Below the pieces are notes generated by a model. That model was given only the letters and a program-made list of their open reading frames with translations, was not told the origin of the DNA and ran no database searches. From Aldehydirespirator sp028819505 (lineage in GTDB: Bacteria > Actinomycetota > Acidimicrobiia > Acidimicrobiales > Aldehydirespiratoraceae), in the NCBI GenBank assembly GCA_965207755.1, contig OZ242297.1, forward strand, positions 2,852,001 to 2,916,000: 64,000 nucleotides of DNA, in the 5' to 3' direction. A program made the translations under genes and the position numbers. This document shows, piece after piece, positions 51,160 through 58,338 of the stretch. Each line of letters starts with the position of its first letter. Within the stretch, counting starts at the first letter, position 1.

Positions 51160-51467
51160 TGTACGCAGTGGTTGAGACGGGCGGTAAACAGTACCGCGTC
51201 GAGCAGGGCTCGACCATCGAGGTGGAACGCGTCGCCGAGCCCGGCTCGGAGATATCGCTGCGGCCCCTGCTCCTGGTGGACGGCAAGGCGGTGATGGCCA
51301 CGCCGGACGACCTCGCCGGCGTCAGCGTGACGGCAGTCGTGGTCGACGAGCACCGCGGCCCGAAGATCCGCGGCTTCACCTACAAGTCCAAGAGCAACCA
51401 GCGACGCCGCTGGGGCCACCGCCAGACGCTGGCCACCCTGGAGATCACCGGCATACGGAAGGACTGA
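51159..51467 (+). CDS. rplU: 50S ribosomal protein bL21
   Basis: 102 aa, full length: MYAVVETGGKQYRVEQGSTI, KIRGFTYKSKSNQRRRWGHR and the TLATLEITGI end are diagnostic. It binds 23S rRNA in the large subunit. It is followed by rpmA 6 bp downstream, the universal rplU-rpmA pair. The start codon overlaps a perfect palindrome containing the Shine-Dalgarno. Confidence 0.98.
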   Translation: MYAVVETGGKQYRVEQGSTIEVERVAEPGSEISLRPLLLVDGKAVMATPDDLAGVSVTAVVVDEHRGPKIRGFTYKSKSNQRRRWGHRQTLATLEITGIRKD

Positions 51468-51473
51468 TCCGAC

Positions 51474-51731
51474 ATGTCCAAGACCAAGGGCGGAGGGTCC
51501 ACCCGCAACGGCCGCGACTCCAACGCGCAGCGCCTGGGCGTGAAAGTGTACGACGGGGGCCGCGTCCTGGCCGGGGCGATCATCGTCCGCCAGCGCGGCA
51601 CGAAGTTCCATCCCGGCACCAACGTGGGGCGGGGCAGTGACGACACCCTGTTCGCCAAGGCCGACGGCGTGGTGCGCTTCGGCGCCCGCCATGGTCGCAA
51701 GCTCGTCGAAGTAGTCCCGGCCGAAGCCTGA
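51474..51731 (+). CDS. rpmA: 50S ribosomal protein bL27
   Basis: 85 aa: MSKTKGGGSTRNGRDSNAQR, GVKVYDGGRVLAGAIIVRQR and GTKFHPGTNVGRGSDDTLFA are hallmarks of bL27, which lines the peptidyl-transferase centre through its N-terminus. It begins directly with the mature-type sequence, with no Firmicutes-like cleavable extension. Its end converges with the rne gene across a hairpin repeat region. Confidence 0.98.
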   Translation: MSKTKGGGSTRNGRDSNAQRLGVKVYDGGRVLAGAIIVRQRGTKFHPGTNVGRGSDDTLFAKADGVVRFGARHGRKLVEVVPAEA

Positions 51732-51780
51732 CGGCCGGCCCGCCCGGCCCGCCTCGCCCGCCCGGCCGGCCGAACAAGAA

Positions 51781-51888
51781 TTGGCAGCGCTCAGCCCCCC
51801 GGAGGGCGCCCCCCGCTGCCAAATCGCAGCCCGGGCCGCGCACAGCCCCCCGGAGGGCGCCCCCCGCTGCCAAATCGCAGCCCGGGCC
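51781..51888. repeat. Two 51-bp hairpin repeats between rpmA and rne
   Basis: A unit beginning CAGCCCCCCGGAGGGCGCCC recurs at 51792 and 51843 (period 51). The arm TTGGCAGCG (51781-51789) can pair with CGCTGCCAA at 51814-51822 or at 51865-51873. The same GAATTGGCAGC arm occurs in the 71-bp array upstream of rplU. The structure probably serves as a bidirectional terminator for rpmA and rne. Confidence 0.85.
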
Positions 51889-51902
51889 AGAACCGCCGCG
51901 GG

Positions 51903-54140
51903 CTAGTCCACCAGTTCGGCCAGCAGGCGGTAGCCGCGGCCGGAGCAGTCCCCGCAGATGTCGGACAGCGACTCGAGGAGCCCTTCGCCGCTGCGCTTGC
52001 GGGTCATCTCCATCAACCCGAGGCCGCTGATGTCCAGCACCTGGGTACGGGTCTTGTCCCGGGCCAGCGCGTCGCGGAAGCGCTTGATGACCTTGGCCCG
52101 GTTGGCGGCCACTTCCATGTCGACGAAGTCCGCGACGATGATCCCGCCGATGTCGCGCAGCCGCAGCTGGCGGGCCAGTTCGTCGGCAGCCTCGAGGTTG
52201 TTGGCCAGGACCGTCTCCTCGAGGCTGGACTTGCCCACGTTCTTGCCGGTGTTCACATCGACCACGGTGAGAGCCTCGGTGTGCTCGATGATGAGCGAGC
52301 CGCCCGAGGGCAGCCACACCTTGGGCTCGAGCGCCTTCTTGAGCTGCTCGGTGACGTAGTAGCGCTCGAAGAGCGGCAGCTTCTCCTTCTTCGTGTCGTA
52401 GTGCTCCACCCGGTCGGCGAGCGGCCTGATGATCGACGAGACGTAGCCCGAGACCTCGGAGTAGAGCTGCCGGTCGTCGATGATCACGCCCCGGAAGTCG
52501 GAGTTGAGCTCCTCGCGGATGAGGCGCAGGGGGGCCTCCGGCTCCCGGTACAGCAGCGCGGGCGCCGAGGACGACTCGGCCAGCCTGGAGATGTCGGTCC
52601 ACTGGCCCACGAGACGGGCCACGTCCCGCTCGATCTCGGCCGCGGTGACCTTCTCGGCCGCGGTGCGCATGATGAGGCCGTGGCCGGGGGGCCTGACCCG
52701 CTCGAGGATCGACCGCAGGCGCTTGCGCTCGGAGTCGGGCAGCCGCTTCGATATCCCGAAGCCGGACGAGTTCGGCACCAGGACCACGAACCGCCCCGCC
52801 AGCGACACGTCCTGGGTGAGGCGGGCCCCCTTCTCGCCGATGGGGTTCTTGGTGACCTGGCACAGGATCGACTGCTTGGACCGGAGCAGGTCCTCGATCC
52901 GCGGCTTCGCCCCGGCGCCGTCGCCCGACTCGATGTCCTCCGGGTCGTACTGGACGTCGCCCCGGTACAGCACCGCGTTCTTGGGCGTTCCGATGTCGAT
53001 GAAGGCGGTCTCCATCCCCGGCAGGACATTCTGGACCCGGCCCAGGTAGATGTTGCCGTGGATATGGCTGATGTCGTCGGCTGGTCGGGACACCCTGAAC
53101 TCGATGAGGCGACGCCCCTCGAGCACCGCTATCTGCGTGGCCAGATCGGTGACGTGAACGCACATGAGGTACCGGCCCACGGCCTGGCCCTTGCGGGTAC
53201 GGCCCCGCCGACCCCGCATGCTCTTCTCGTCGAGCTCCACCGGCTCGTCGTAGGTGACAGCATCCACCACCGCTGCCGGTTGAGGCTTCGACGCCCCTCC
53301 CCGGCCACCGCGCCGGCGTCTGCGCCGGCGCCCCCCTGAGCCCGACCCGCCCTGGGAACCCGACCCGCCCCCTGAGTCCGACCCGCCATTGGCGCCACGG
53401 GCGCCGGACGCGCTCGGGGGCGCCGGCGGCGCCGGCCTGGTGTCGCCGATCTGCGGCTTCCGGCCCGGCGGCTGGCCCGTGTGCGCCGGCTGGGGCGTGC
53501 GGCCCGCAGGGGGGCCGGAGGCCTTGGTCTCCTTGCCGGCCGCTCTCCCAGCAGCCTGCTCACTCTTACCGCCCGCTCTCCCAGCAGCCTGCTCACTCTT
53601 GCCAGCCGCTCTCCTAGGGGCCTGCTCCTGCTTGCCGGCCGCTCTCCCAGCAGCCTGCTCCTGCTTGCCGGCGGCTCTCCCAGCAGCCTGCTCCTGCTTG
53701 GCGCCCGCTCTCCCAGCAGCCTGCTCCTGCTTGGCGCCCGCTTTCCCAGCAGCCTGCTCACTCTTGCCGGCGGCTTTACCAGGGGCCTGCTCCTGCTTGC
53801 CGGCGGCTCTCCTAGGGGCTTGCTCACTCTTGCCGGCCGCTCTCCCAGCAGCCTGCTCACTCTTACCGCCCGCTCTCCCAGCAGCCTGCTCACTCTTGCC
53901 GGCGGCTTTACCAGGGGCCTGCTCCTGCTTGCCGCCCGCTCTCCTAGGGGCCTGCTCCTGCTTGCCGGCGGCTCTCCTAGGGGCTTGCTCACTCTTGCCG
54001 GCCGCTCTCCCAGCGGCCTGCTCACTCTTGCCAGCGGCTCTCCTAGGGGCCTGCTCCTGCTTGGCGCCCGCTTTCCCAGCGGCCTGCTCTCTCTTGCCGG
54101 CGGCGCGGGAGGCGCTCGCCGGTCGGCTTTCGTTCGTCAT
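51903..54140 (-). CDS. rne: Ribonuclease E/G with N-terminal 11-residue repeats
   Basis: 745 aa. The catalytic half begins near residue 310: S1 domain (HGNIYLGRVQNVLPGMETAF), 5'-sensor and DNase I-like domain with the metal aspartates in LTVVDVNTGKN (~625) and IIVADFVDM (~670), and the zinc-link CGDCSGRGY near the end (~730). This is the endonuclease that starts mRNA decay and rRNA maturation. The N-terminal third is unusual: 17 tandem 11-residue units (AAGKSEQAAGR-like, residues 13-199), then Pro/Gly and Arg-rich segments (GGRRRRRRRGGRGG). This cationic disordered arm probably binds RNA or scaffolds partners. The gene lies divergent from nothing and convergent with rpmA. Confidence 0.95.
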   Translation of the reverse strand: MTNESRPASASRAAGKREQAAGKAGAKQEQAPRRAAGKSEQAAGRAAGKSEQAPRRAAGKQEQAPRRAGGKQEQAPGKAAGKSEQAAGRAGGKSEQAAGRAAGKSEQAPRRAAGKQEQAPGKAAGKSEQAAGKAGAKQEQAAGRAGAKQEQAAGRAAGKQEQAAGRAAGKQEQAPRRAAGKSEQAAGRAGGKSEQAAGRAAGKETKASGPPAGRTPQPAHTGQPPGRKPQIGDTRPAPPAPPSASGARGANGGSDSGGGSGSQGGSGSGGRRRRRRRGGRGGASKPQPAAVVDAVTYDEPVELDEKSMRGRRGRTRKGQAVGRYLMCVHVTDLATQIAVLEGRRLIEFRVSRPADDISHIHGNIYLGRVQNVLPGMETAFIDIGTPKNAVLYRGDVQYDPEDIESGDGAGAKPRIEDLLRSKQSILCQVTKNPIGEKGARLTQDVSLAGRFVVLVPNSSGFGISKRLPDSERKRLRSILERVRPPGHGLIMRTAAEKVTAAEIERDVARLVGQWTDISRLAESSSAPALLYREPEAPLRLIREELNSDFRGVIIDDRQLYSEVSGYVSSIIRPLADRVEHYDTKKEKLPLFERYYVTEQLKKALEPKVWLPSGGSLIIEHTEALTVVDVNTGKNVGKSSLEETVLANNLEAADELARQLRLRDIGGIIVADFVDMEVAANRAKVIKRFRDALARDKTRTQVLDISGLGLMEMTRKRSGEGLLESLSDICGDCSGRGYRLLAELVD
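53544..54104 (-). repeat. 33-bp coding tandem repeat in rne (17 units)
   Basis: Seventeen units of 33 bp encode the 11-residue RNase E repeat, alternating AAGR, APRR and APGK endings with KSEQ or KQEQ. Nucleotide identity between units is very high, so recent expansion by slippage or unequal recombination and copy-number variation between strains are expected. Confidence 0.93.
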
Positions 54141-54170
54141 TATGTTCCTTCGAGTACGTGAGCGGGGTCC

Positions 54171-55034
54171 TCATGGCGCGACTCCCGCTCCAACGACCGG
54201 CAGCACGGAGACCGCCAGCGGTTCGCGGCGCTCCCCGGCGTCGGTTGTGATCCATTGGTGAAGACGGCACGCCCGCAGAAGGCTGAGCGGCTGCGCTGAC
54301 AGGTGAACAGCCTCCGCGTCGCGAGGGGGTCCTTCCCGCTCTTGTTCGCTTCGCTCACGGGCCGCGCGGGCCCCGGCCTCGCCCGTACGCGCCGGGTTCG
54401 CTCGCCTATCCGCTCGGCCTCTGAGCGGCGGACGGAGGCTCGCCAGCAACTCGTTGGGACGCACCGCCCGCGGTTGCGTGGCCAACTCGGCTGTGAGCCT
54501 CACGCCGTCTGTGATGTTCCCCTGCACCTCGACTGCATGGACGGCGGGACGGATGTCGTCGATGGTGATCCGCCCCTTGCGCTCGCGTTGAACGAGCAGT
54601 TCGCTGCCGTCCATGGCCCGCGACACCGCTTCGGCCGCCTCGGTGGCGTCCGCGCCGGCTGCGTCGATCCTCCAGGTACAGCTAGTCACCGCGTGCTGGA
54701 GCGACGGCTCGCCGGAGGCGATCCCGGCCGCGGCCAGCGTTGTCATGCCCGTCGGCAGCGACGCGGTGAGCGCGCCGACGAGTCTCTCGTTGTCGATGCC
54801 GGCCACCCACGCAGGATCGATCTCGGCGTCGAGATACTCGGCGTCGGAGCTGTATCCGGTGGGTAGGGCCAGCCCGAATGCAATCCTCGGCCGGGGACTG
54901 AACCCGGCCGAATAGACGACGGGAACCGCGGCGCGGCGCAGCGACCGCTCCCAGATCCGGGCCACGTCGCGGTGCGACGTGAAACGGACCTTCCCGTGCT
55001 TCGAGAACCGGAACCTGATGCGCGACCCCGTCAT
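54171..55034 (-). CDS. DUF2344 / TIGR03936 family protein with repeat-derived tail
   Basis: 287 aa from the ATG at 55034 (GGGGGCGAG upstream); upstream codons to 55460 belong to the radical SAM gene in another frame. Core: IRFRFSKHGKVRFTSHRDVA, VYSAGFSPRPRIAFGLALPT, ITIDDIRPAV. These proteins are always linked to the TIGR03960 radical SAM partner, here 10 bp upstream; the joint function is unknown but conserved in many bacteria with rne. The last ~60 residues (from about RADRRANPARTGEA) come from dispersed repeat copy 2 (54313-54423) and are probably an acquired tail. Confidence 0.88.
   Translation of the reverse strand: MTGSRIRFRFSKHGKVRFTSHRDVARIWERSLRRAAVPVVYSAGFSPRPRIAFGLALPTGYSSDAEYLDAEIDPAWVAGIDNERLVGALTASLPTGMTTLAAAGIASGEPSLQHAVTSCTWRIDAAGADATEAAEAVSRAMDGSELLVQRERKGRITIDDIRPAVHAVEVQGNITDGVRLTAELATQPRAVRPNELLASLRPPLRGRADRRANPARTGEAGARAARERSEQEREGPPRDAEAVHLSAQPLSLLRACRLHQWITTDAGERREPLAVSVLPVVGAGVAP
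54313..54423 (+). repeat. Dispersed ~110-bp repeat, copy 2
   Basis: Same core as copy 1 (GTCGCGAGGG, TTCGCTTCGCTCACGGGCCG, CGGCCTCGCCC, CGCTCGGCCTC). It lies inside the 3' end of the DUF2344 gene and encodes part of its C-terminal tail on the opposite strand. Confidence 0.78.
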
Positions 55035-55044
55035 CTCGCCCCCG

Positions 55045-57138
55045 TCATCTCGCCGCCCCCACTGGCCGACCGCGAGCAGTCGTGTGAGAGCCGCTCGCGC
55101 CGGCACGGGGTGTCTCCCGCTCCTCTTCGCTTCGCTCACGGGCCGCTCGGGCCACGGCCCCGGTCGCGCCGGTCGCGGGGCGGCGGTCGATCCGCCCGGC
55201 CTCCGGATGCCGCTCGAGCAGGCGCACCGGGATCTCTGCGCCGCGCGAGAGGTCCACGCCGGTGCCCTGGCTCCCTCCCGCCGGGGGGACGGCGGACGCC
55301 ACGACGTGCTCGATGCCGTAGCCGGTGCATGCTCCGCAGTCGTAGCACGGCGTCCAGCGGCAGTCCTCCAGGCCGACCTCATTGAGGGCGTCGCGCCAGT
55401 CCTGCCACAGGAAGTCCTTGTGGAGCCCGGCGGACAGATGGTCCCACGGCAGCGCCTCATCGAAGGTGCGGTGCCGGTGGACGTAGGCGTCGATGTCGGC
55501 GCCGCACGCCTCCGCGGCCGACCGCCAACGCTTGAGGTCGAAGTGCTCGGACCACTCCTGGAACGTGCCGCCGTGACGCCAGACGTGCTCGATCACCGCT
55601 CCGACGCGGCGGTCTCCCCGGCTGGCCAGGCCTTCGGCCAGGCTGGCCGCGGGATCGTGCCACTTGAGCTGGACGCCCCGGGTCCGGCGCAGGTCGTCGC
55701 GCAGCAGGCCGATCTTGCGGCGCAGCTCCGTCACGGTGTTCTGGCCGAACCACTGGAACGGGGTGAAGGGCTTGGGCACGAACCCGCCCACCGAGACGGT
55801 GACCGACGGCGAGCGGGTGTGGGCCCGGCCCAGCGCGACGCAGTTGCGGGCCAGTTCGGCGATGGCGAGCGTGTCGGGGTCGGTCTCTGTGGGCAGGCCG
55901 GTCAGGAAGTAGAGCTTCATCCGGCGCCACCCCTGCGAGTAGGCCGACTCGACCGCCGAGTAGAGGTCGTCGTTGGTGATGAGCTTGTTGATCACCTGGC
56001 GCATGCGCCAGGTGCCGGCTTCGGGTGCGAAGGTGAGCCCGGTACGGCGCGCCCGCTGGATCTGCGCGGCGATGCCCACCGTGAAGGCGTCGACCCGCAG
56101 GCTGGGCAGCGACACCGAGACCTGGCCGCAGCCCGCGTCGTCGACGGTGTCGGCCACGACCCGTTCGATGCCGCTGAAGTCGGCGGTGCTCAGCGAGGTG
56201 AGGGCGACCTCGTCGTAGCCGGTGCGCCGCAGGCCCTCGCCGACCATGGTGCGGACCTGCTCGGCCGGGCGCTCCCGCACGGGACGGGTGATCATCCCGG
56301 CCTGGCAGAAGCGGCAGCCGCGGGTGCAGCCCCGGAAGACCTCGACGTTGAGCCGGTCGTGCACCACCTCGGTGAGCGGCACGAGCTGCTGCTTGGGGTA
56401 GGGCCAGTCGGCCAGGTCGGCCACCGTGCGCTTCTCGACGACGGCGGGCACGTCGGGGTGCCGCGGCTCGACGGCCGCGAGCCGGGCGCCGTCGTAGACG
56501 GGCTCGTACATGGACGGCACGTACACCCCCGGCACGCGGGCCAGCGCTCGCAGCACCCCGCTGCGGCCTCCGGGCCGGCCCGACGCCTTCCAGTCGGCCA
56601 GCACGGCCGTTATGTCGCCCACCGCCTCCTCGCCGTCGCCGAGCACGGCGAAGTCGAGGAAGTCCGCCAGCGGCTCGGGATTGTAGGTGCAGTGCCCCCC
56701 GGCGCCGACAAGCGGGTCCGAGTCGCTCCTGGAGGCAGCCCGGACGGCCACACCCGCGAGATCGATGCAGTTCAGCAAGTTGGTGTAGGTGAGCTCGGCC
56801 GAGAGGTTGAAGGCGATCACGTCGAACAGCGGCGCCGGACGGTGGGTGTCCAGCGAGAACAGCGGCAGCCCCTCGGCCCTCATCAGCGCCTCGAGGTCGC
56901 CCCACGGCGCGTAGGCCCGCTCGGCGGCCGCGTCGGGGCGCTCGTTGAGGATCTCGTAGAGGATCTGCAGCCCCTGGTTCGGCAGGCCTATCTCGTAGGT
57001 GTCGGGATAGGTGAGCAGCCACGACACGACGCCGGGACCGTGGCGGGGCGTCTGCATGCCCGCCTCGCCGCCGATGTAGCGGGCCGGTTTGGACACCTGG
57101 GGCAGCAAGGGCTCGAGGCTATGCCACAGACTGCTCAC
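55045..57138 (-). CDS. B12-binding radical SAM protein, TIGR03960 family
   Basis: 697 aa. An N-terminal B12-binding-like domain precedes the radical SAM core with CTRGCRFCQAG (CxxxCxxC, ~residue 270), LTSLSTADF, SLPSLRVD and GTWRMRQVINK; the C-terminal domain has CYDCGACTG. The family is paired with DUF2344 (next gene, 10 bp away); members may modify a ribosomal or cell-envelope target, but no substrate is known. The last ~50 residues (after RLLERHPEAG) derive from dispersed repeat copy 3, the same kind of tail as its partner protein. Confidence 0.9.
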   Translation of the reverse strand: MSSLWHSLEPLLPQVSKPARYIGGEAGMQTPRHGPGVVSWLLTYPDTYEIGLPNQGLQILYEILNERPDAAAERAYAPWGDLEALMRAEGLPLFSLDTHRPAPLFDVIAFNLSAELTYTNLLNCIDLAGVAVRAASRSDSDPLVGAGGHCTYNPEPLADFLDFAVLGDGEEAVGDITAVLADWKASGRPGGRSGVLRALARVPGVYVPSMYEPVYDGARLAAVEPRHPDVPAVVEKRTVADLADWPYPKQQLVPLTEVVHDRLNVEVFRGCTRGCRFCQAGMITRPVRERPAEQVRTMVGEGLRRTGYDEVALTSLSTADFSGIERVVADTVDDAGCGQVSVSLPSLRVDAFTVGIAAQIQRARRTGLTFAPEAGTWRMRQVINKLITNDDLYSAVESAYSQGWRRMKLYFLTGLPTETDPDTLAIAELARNCVALGRAHTRSPSVTVSVGGFVPKPFTPFQWFGQNTVTELRRKIGLLRDDLRRTRGVQLKWHDPAASLAEGLASRGDRRVGAVIEHVWRHGGTFQEWSEHFDLKRWRSAAEACGADIDAYVHRHRTFDEALPWDHLSAGLHKDFLWQDWRDALNEVGLEDCRWTPCYDCGACTGYGIEHVVASAVPPAGGSQGTGVDLSRGAEIPVRLLERHPEAGRIDRRPATGATGAVARAARERSEEERETPRAGASGSHTTARGRPVGAAR
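55093..55206 (+). repeat. Dispersed ~110-bp repeat, copy 3
   Basis: Core TTCGCTTCGCTCACGGGCCG then CTCGGGCCACGGCCCCGGTC, and a downstream half with GATCCGCCCGGCCTC as in copies 1 and 2. It encodes the C-terminal tail of the radical SAM protein on the minus strand. Confidence 0.78.
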
Positions 57139-57147
57139 GGCTCCAGC

Positions 57148-58338
57148 CTACTGCTGTGAGCTGAGCATCCCTTCGATGTCGAGGCGGCGCCGGTACACGC
57201 CGGCGACGAGCCCGAGTGACGCCATCGTGGTGAGCATCGAGGAGCCGCCGTAGCTGACCAGCGGGAGGGGAATGCCGGTCACCGGCATCATCCCCATGGT
57301 CATGCCGACCGACTGGAACGTCTGGAACAGCAGCATCGCGAAGATCCCGGTACACATCATCCGCTCGAACTGCGTCAGGGCGAGCTGGGCCGTCCGCCAG
57401 ACGCGGAACAGCAGCACGGCGAACAGCCCCAGCAGCAGGGACGCGCCCCGCAGGCCCAGTTCCTCGCCGGCCACGGTGAAGATGAAGTCGGTCTGCTGCT
57501 GAGGCACCAGATCGGACCGGGTCTGCGTCCCCTGGAACAGCCCCTGACCCCGCAGCCCCCCGTTGCCGATGGCGATCTGGGCCTGCTCGACGTTGAAGGC
57601 GTAGCTGGCGGCATCATCGGCGACCTCGGATTCGAACAGGTAGACGCGCAGGCGCGCCTCCTGGTAGTCGGCCAGCGCATCGGAGCGGTACACGCCGGCC
57701 GTCCCGGCCAGCGCGACGACCGCGAGCAGGGCGATCCAGCGGGCCTTGATCCCGCTCACGATCACCGTGACCAGAGCGATCGCGAGATACACCAGCGTGG
57801 TCCCGAGGTCGGGTTGAAGCAGGAGGGGGGCGATGGGCGCGGCGGCCAGCGCCAGCCCCAGCAGCACCCGGCCCAGGCCGACCTCGCCCTTCCGGGGCGA
57901 CAGCAGCAGCGCCAGCCCGATGATCACCACGAGCTTGCCGGGCTCCGACGGCTGCATCCTGAACGCGCCGAGGGAGAACCAGCCCCTCGTGCCGTTGACC
58001 TCCACCCCAACCTGCAGCACCAGCCACAATGCGCCCATCATGGCCGCGAAGGCCAGCGGATAGAGCGTCCTCATGAGCTTCGGCGACACGAACGCCGCGG
58101 TCGCGCCCACAGCTGTGCCCATCACGATGAAGAGCACCTGACGCTCGAGGAAGTCGCTGTTGGGCTCGGTGAAGTCACCGACGACGCCCCTGGTCGCCGA
58201 GTACACCAGCACCGAGCCCATCGCTGCGATGGCGAGCGCGGACAGGATCAGGAACGGGTCGACCAGCAGCCACCAAGGATCGGGCGCGACCCTCCGGCCG
58301 GCCGGCTCGGCCGCGGTCGAGGCCGCGGTCACGGTCAC
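57148..58338 (-). CDS. rodA: RodA/FtsW-family peptidoglycan glycosyltransferase
   Basis: 396 aa from a GTG at 58338 that overlaps the mrdA stop (GTGA). About ten transmembrane helices, with SEDS signatures NGTRGWFSLGAFRMQPSEPG, KLVVIIGLALLL, LQPDLGTTLVYLAI, FIFTVAGEELG and GIPLPLVSYGGSSMLTTMAS. RodA polymerises glycan strands in the elongasome with the class B PBP encoded just upstream. It is the last gene of the mreBCD-mrdA-rodA cluster. Confidence 0.95.
   Translation of the reverse strand: MTVTAASTAAEPAGRRVAPDPWWLLVDPFLILSALAIAAMGSVLVYSATRGVVGDFTEPNSDFLERQVLFIVMGTAVGATAAFVSPKLMRTLYPLAFAAMMGALWLVLQVGVEVNGTRGWFSLGAFRMQPSEPGKLVVIIGLALLLSPRKGEVGLGRVLLGLALAAAPIAPLLLQPDLGTTLVYLAIALVTVIVSGIKARWIALLAVVALAGTAGVYRSDALADYQEARLRVYLFESEVADDAASYAFNVEQAQIAIGNGGLRGQGLFQGTQTRSDLVPQQQTDFIFTVAGEELGLRGASLLLGLFAVLLFRVWRTAQLALTQFERMMCTGIFAMLLFQTFQSVGMTMGMMPVTGIPLPLVSYGGSSMLTTMASLGLVAGVYRRRLDIEGMLSSQQ

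Noticed and set aside
54979..57159. 726-codon plus-strand frame opposite the radical SAM gene
   Set aside because: Antisense artefact with repetitive composition.
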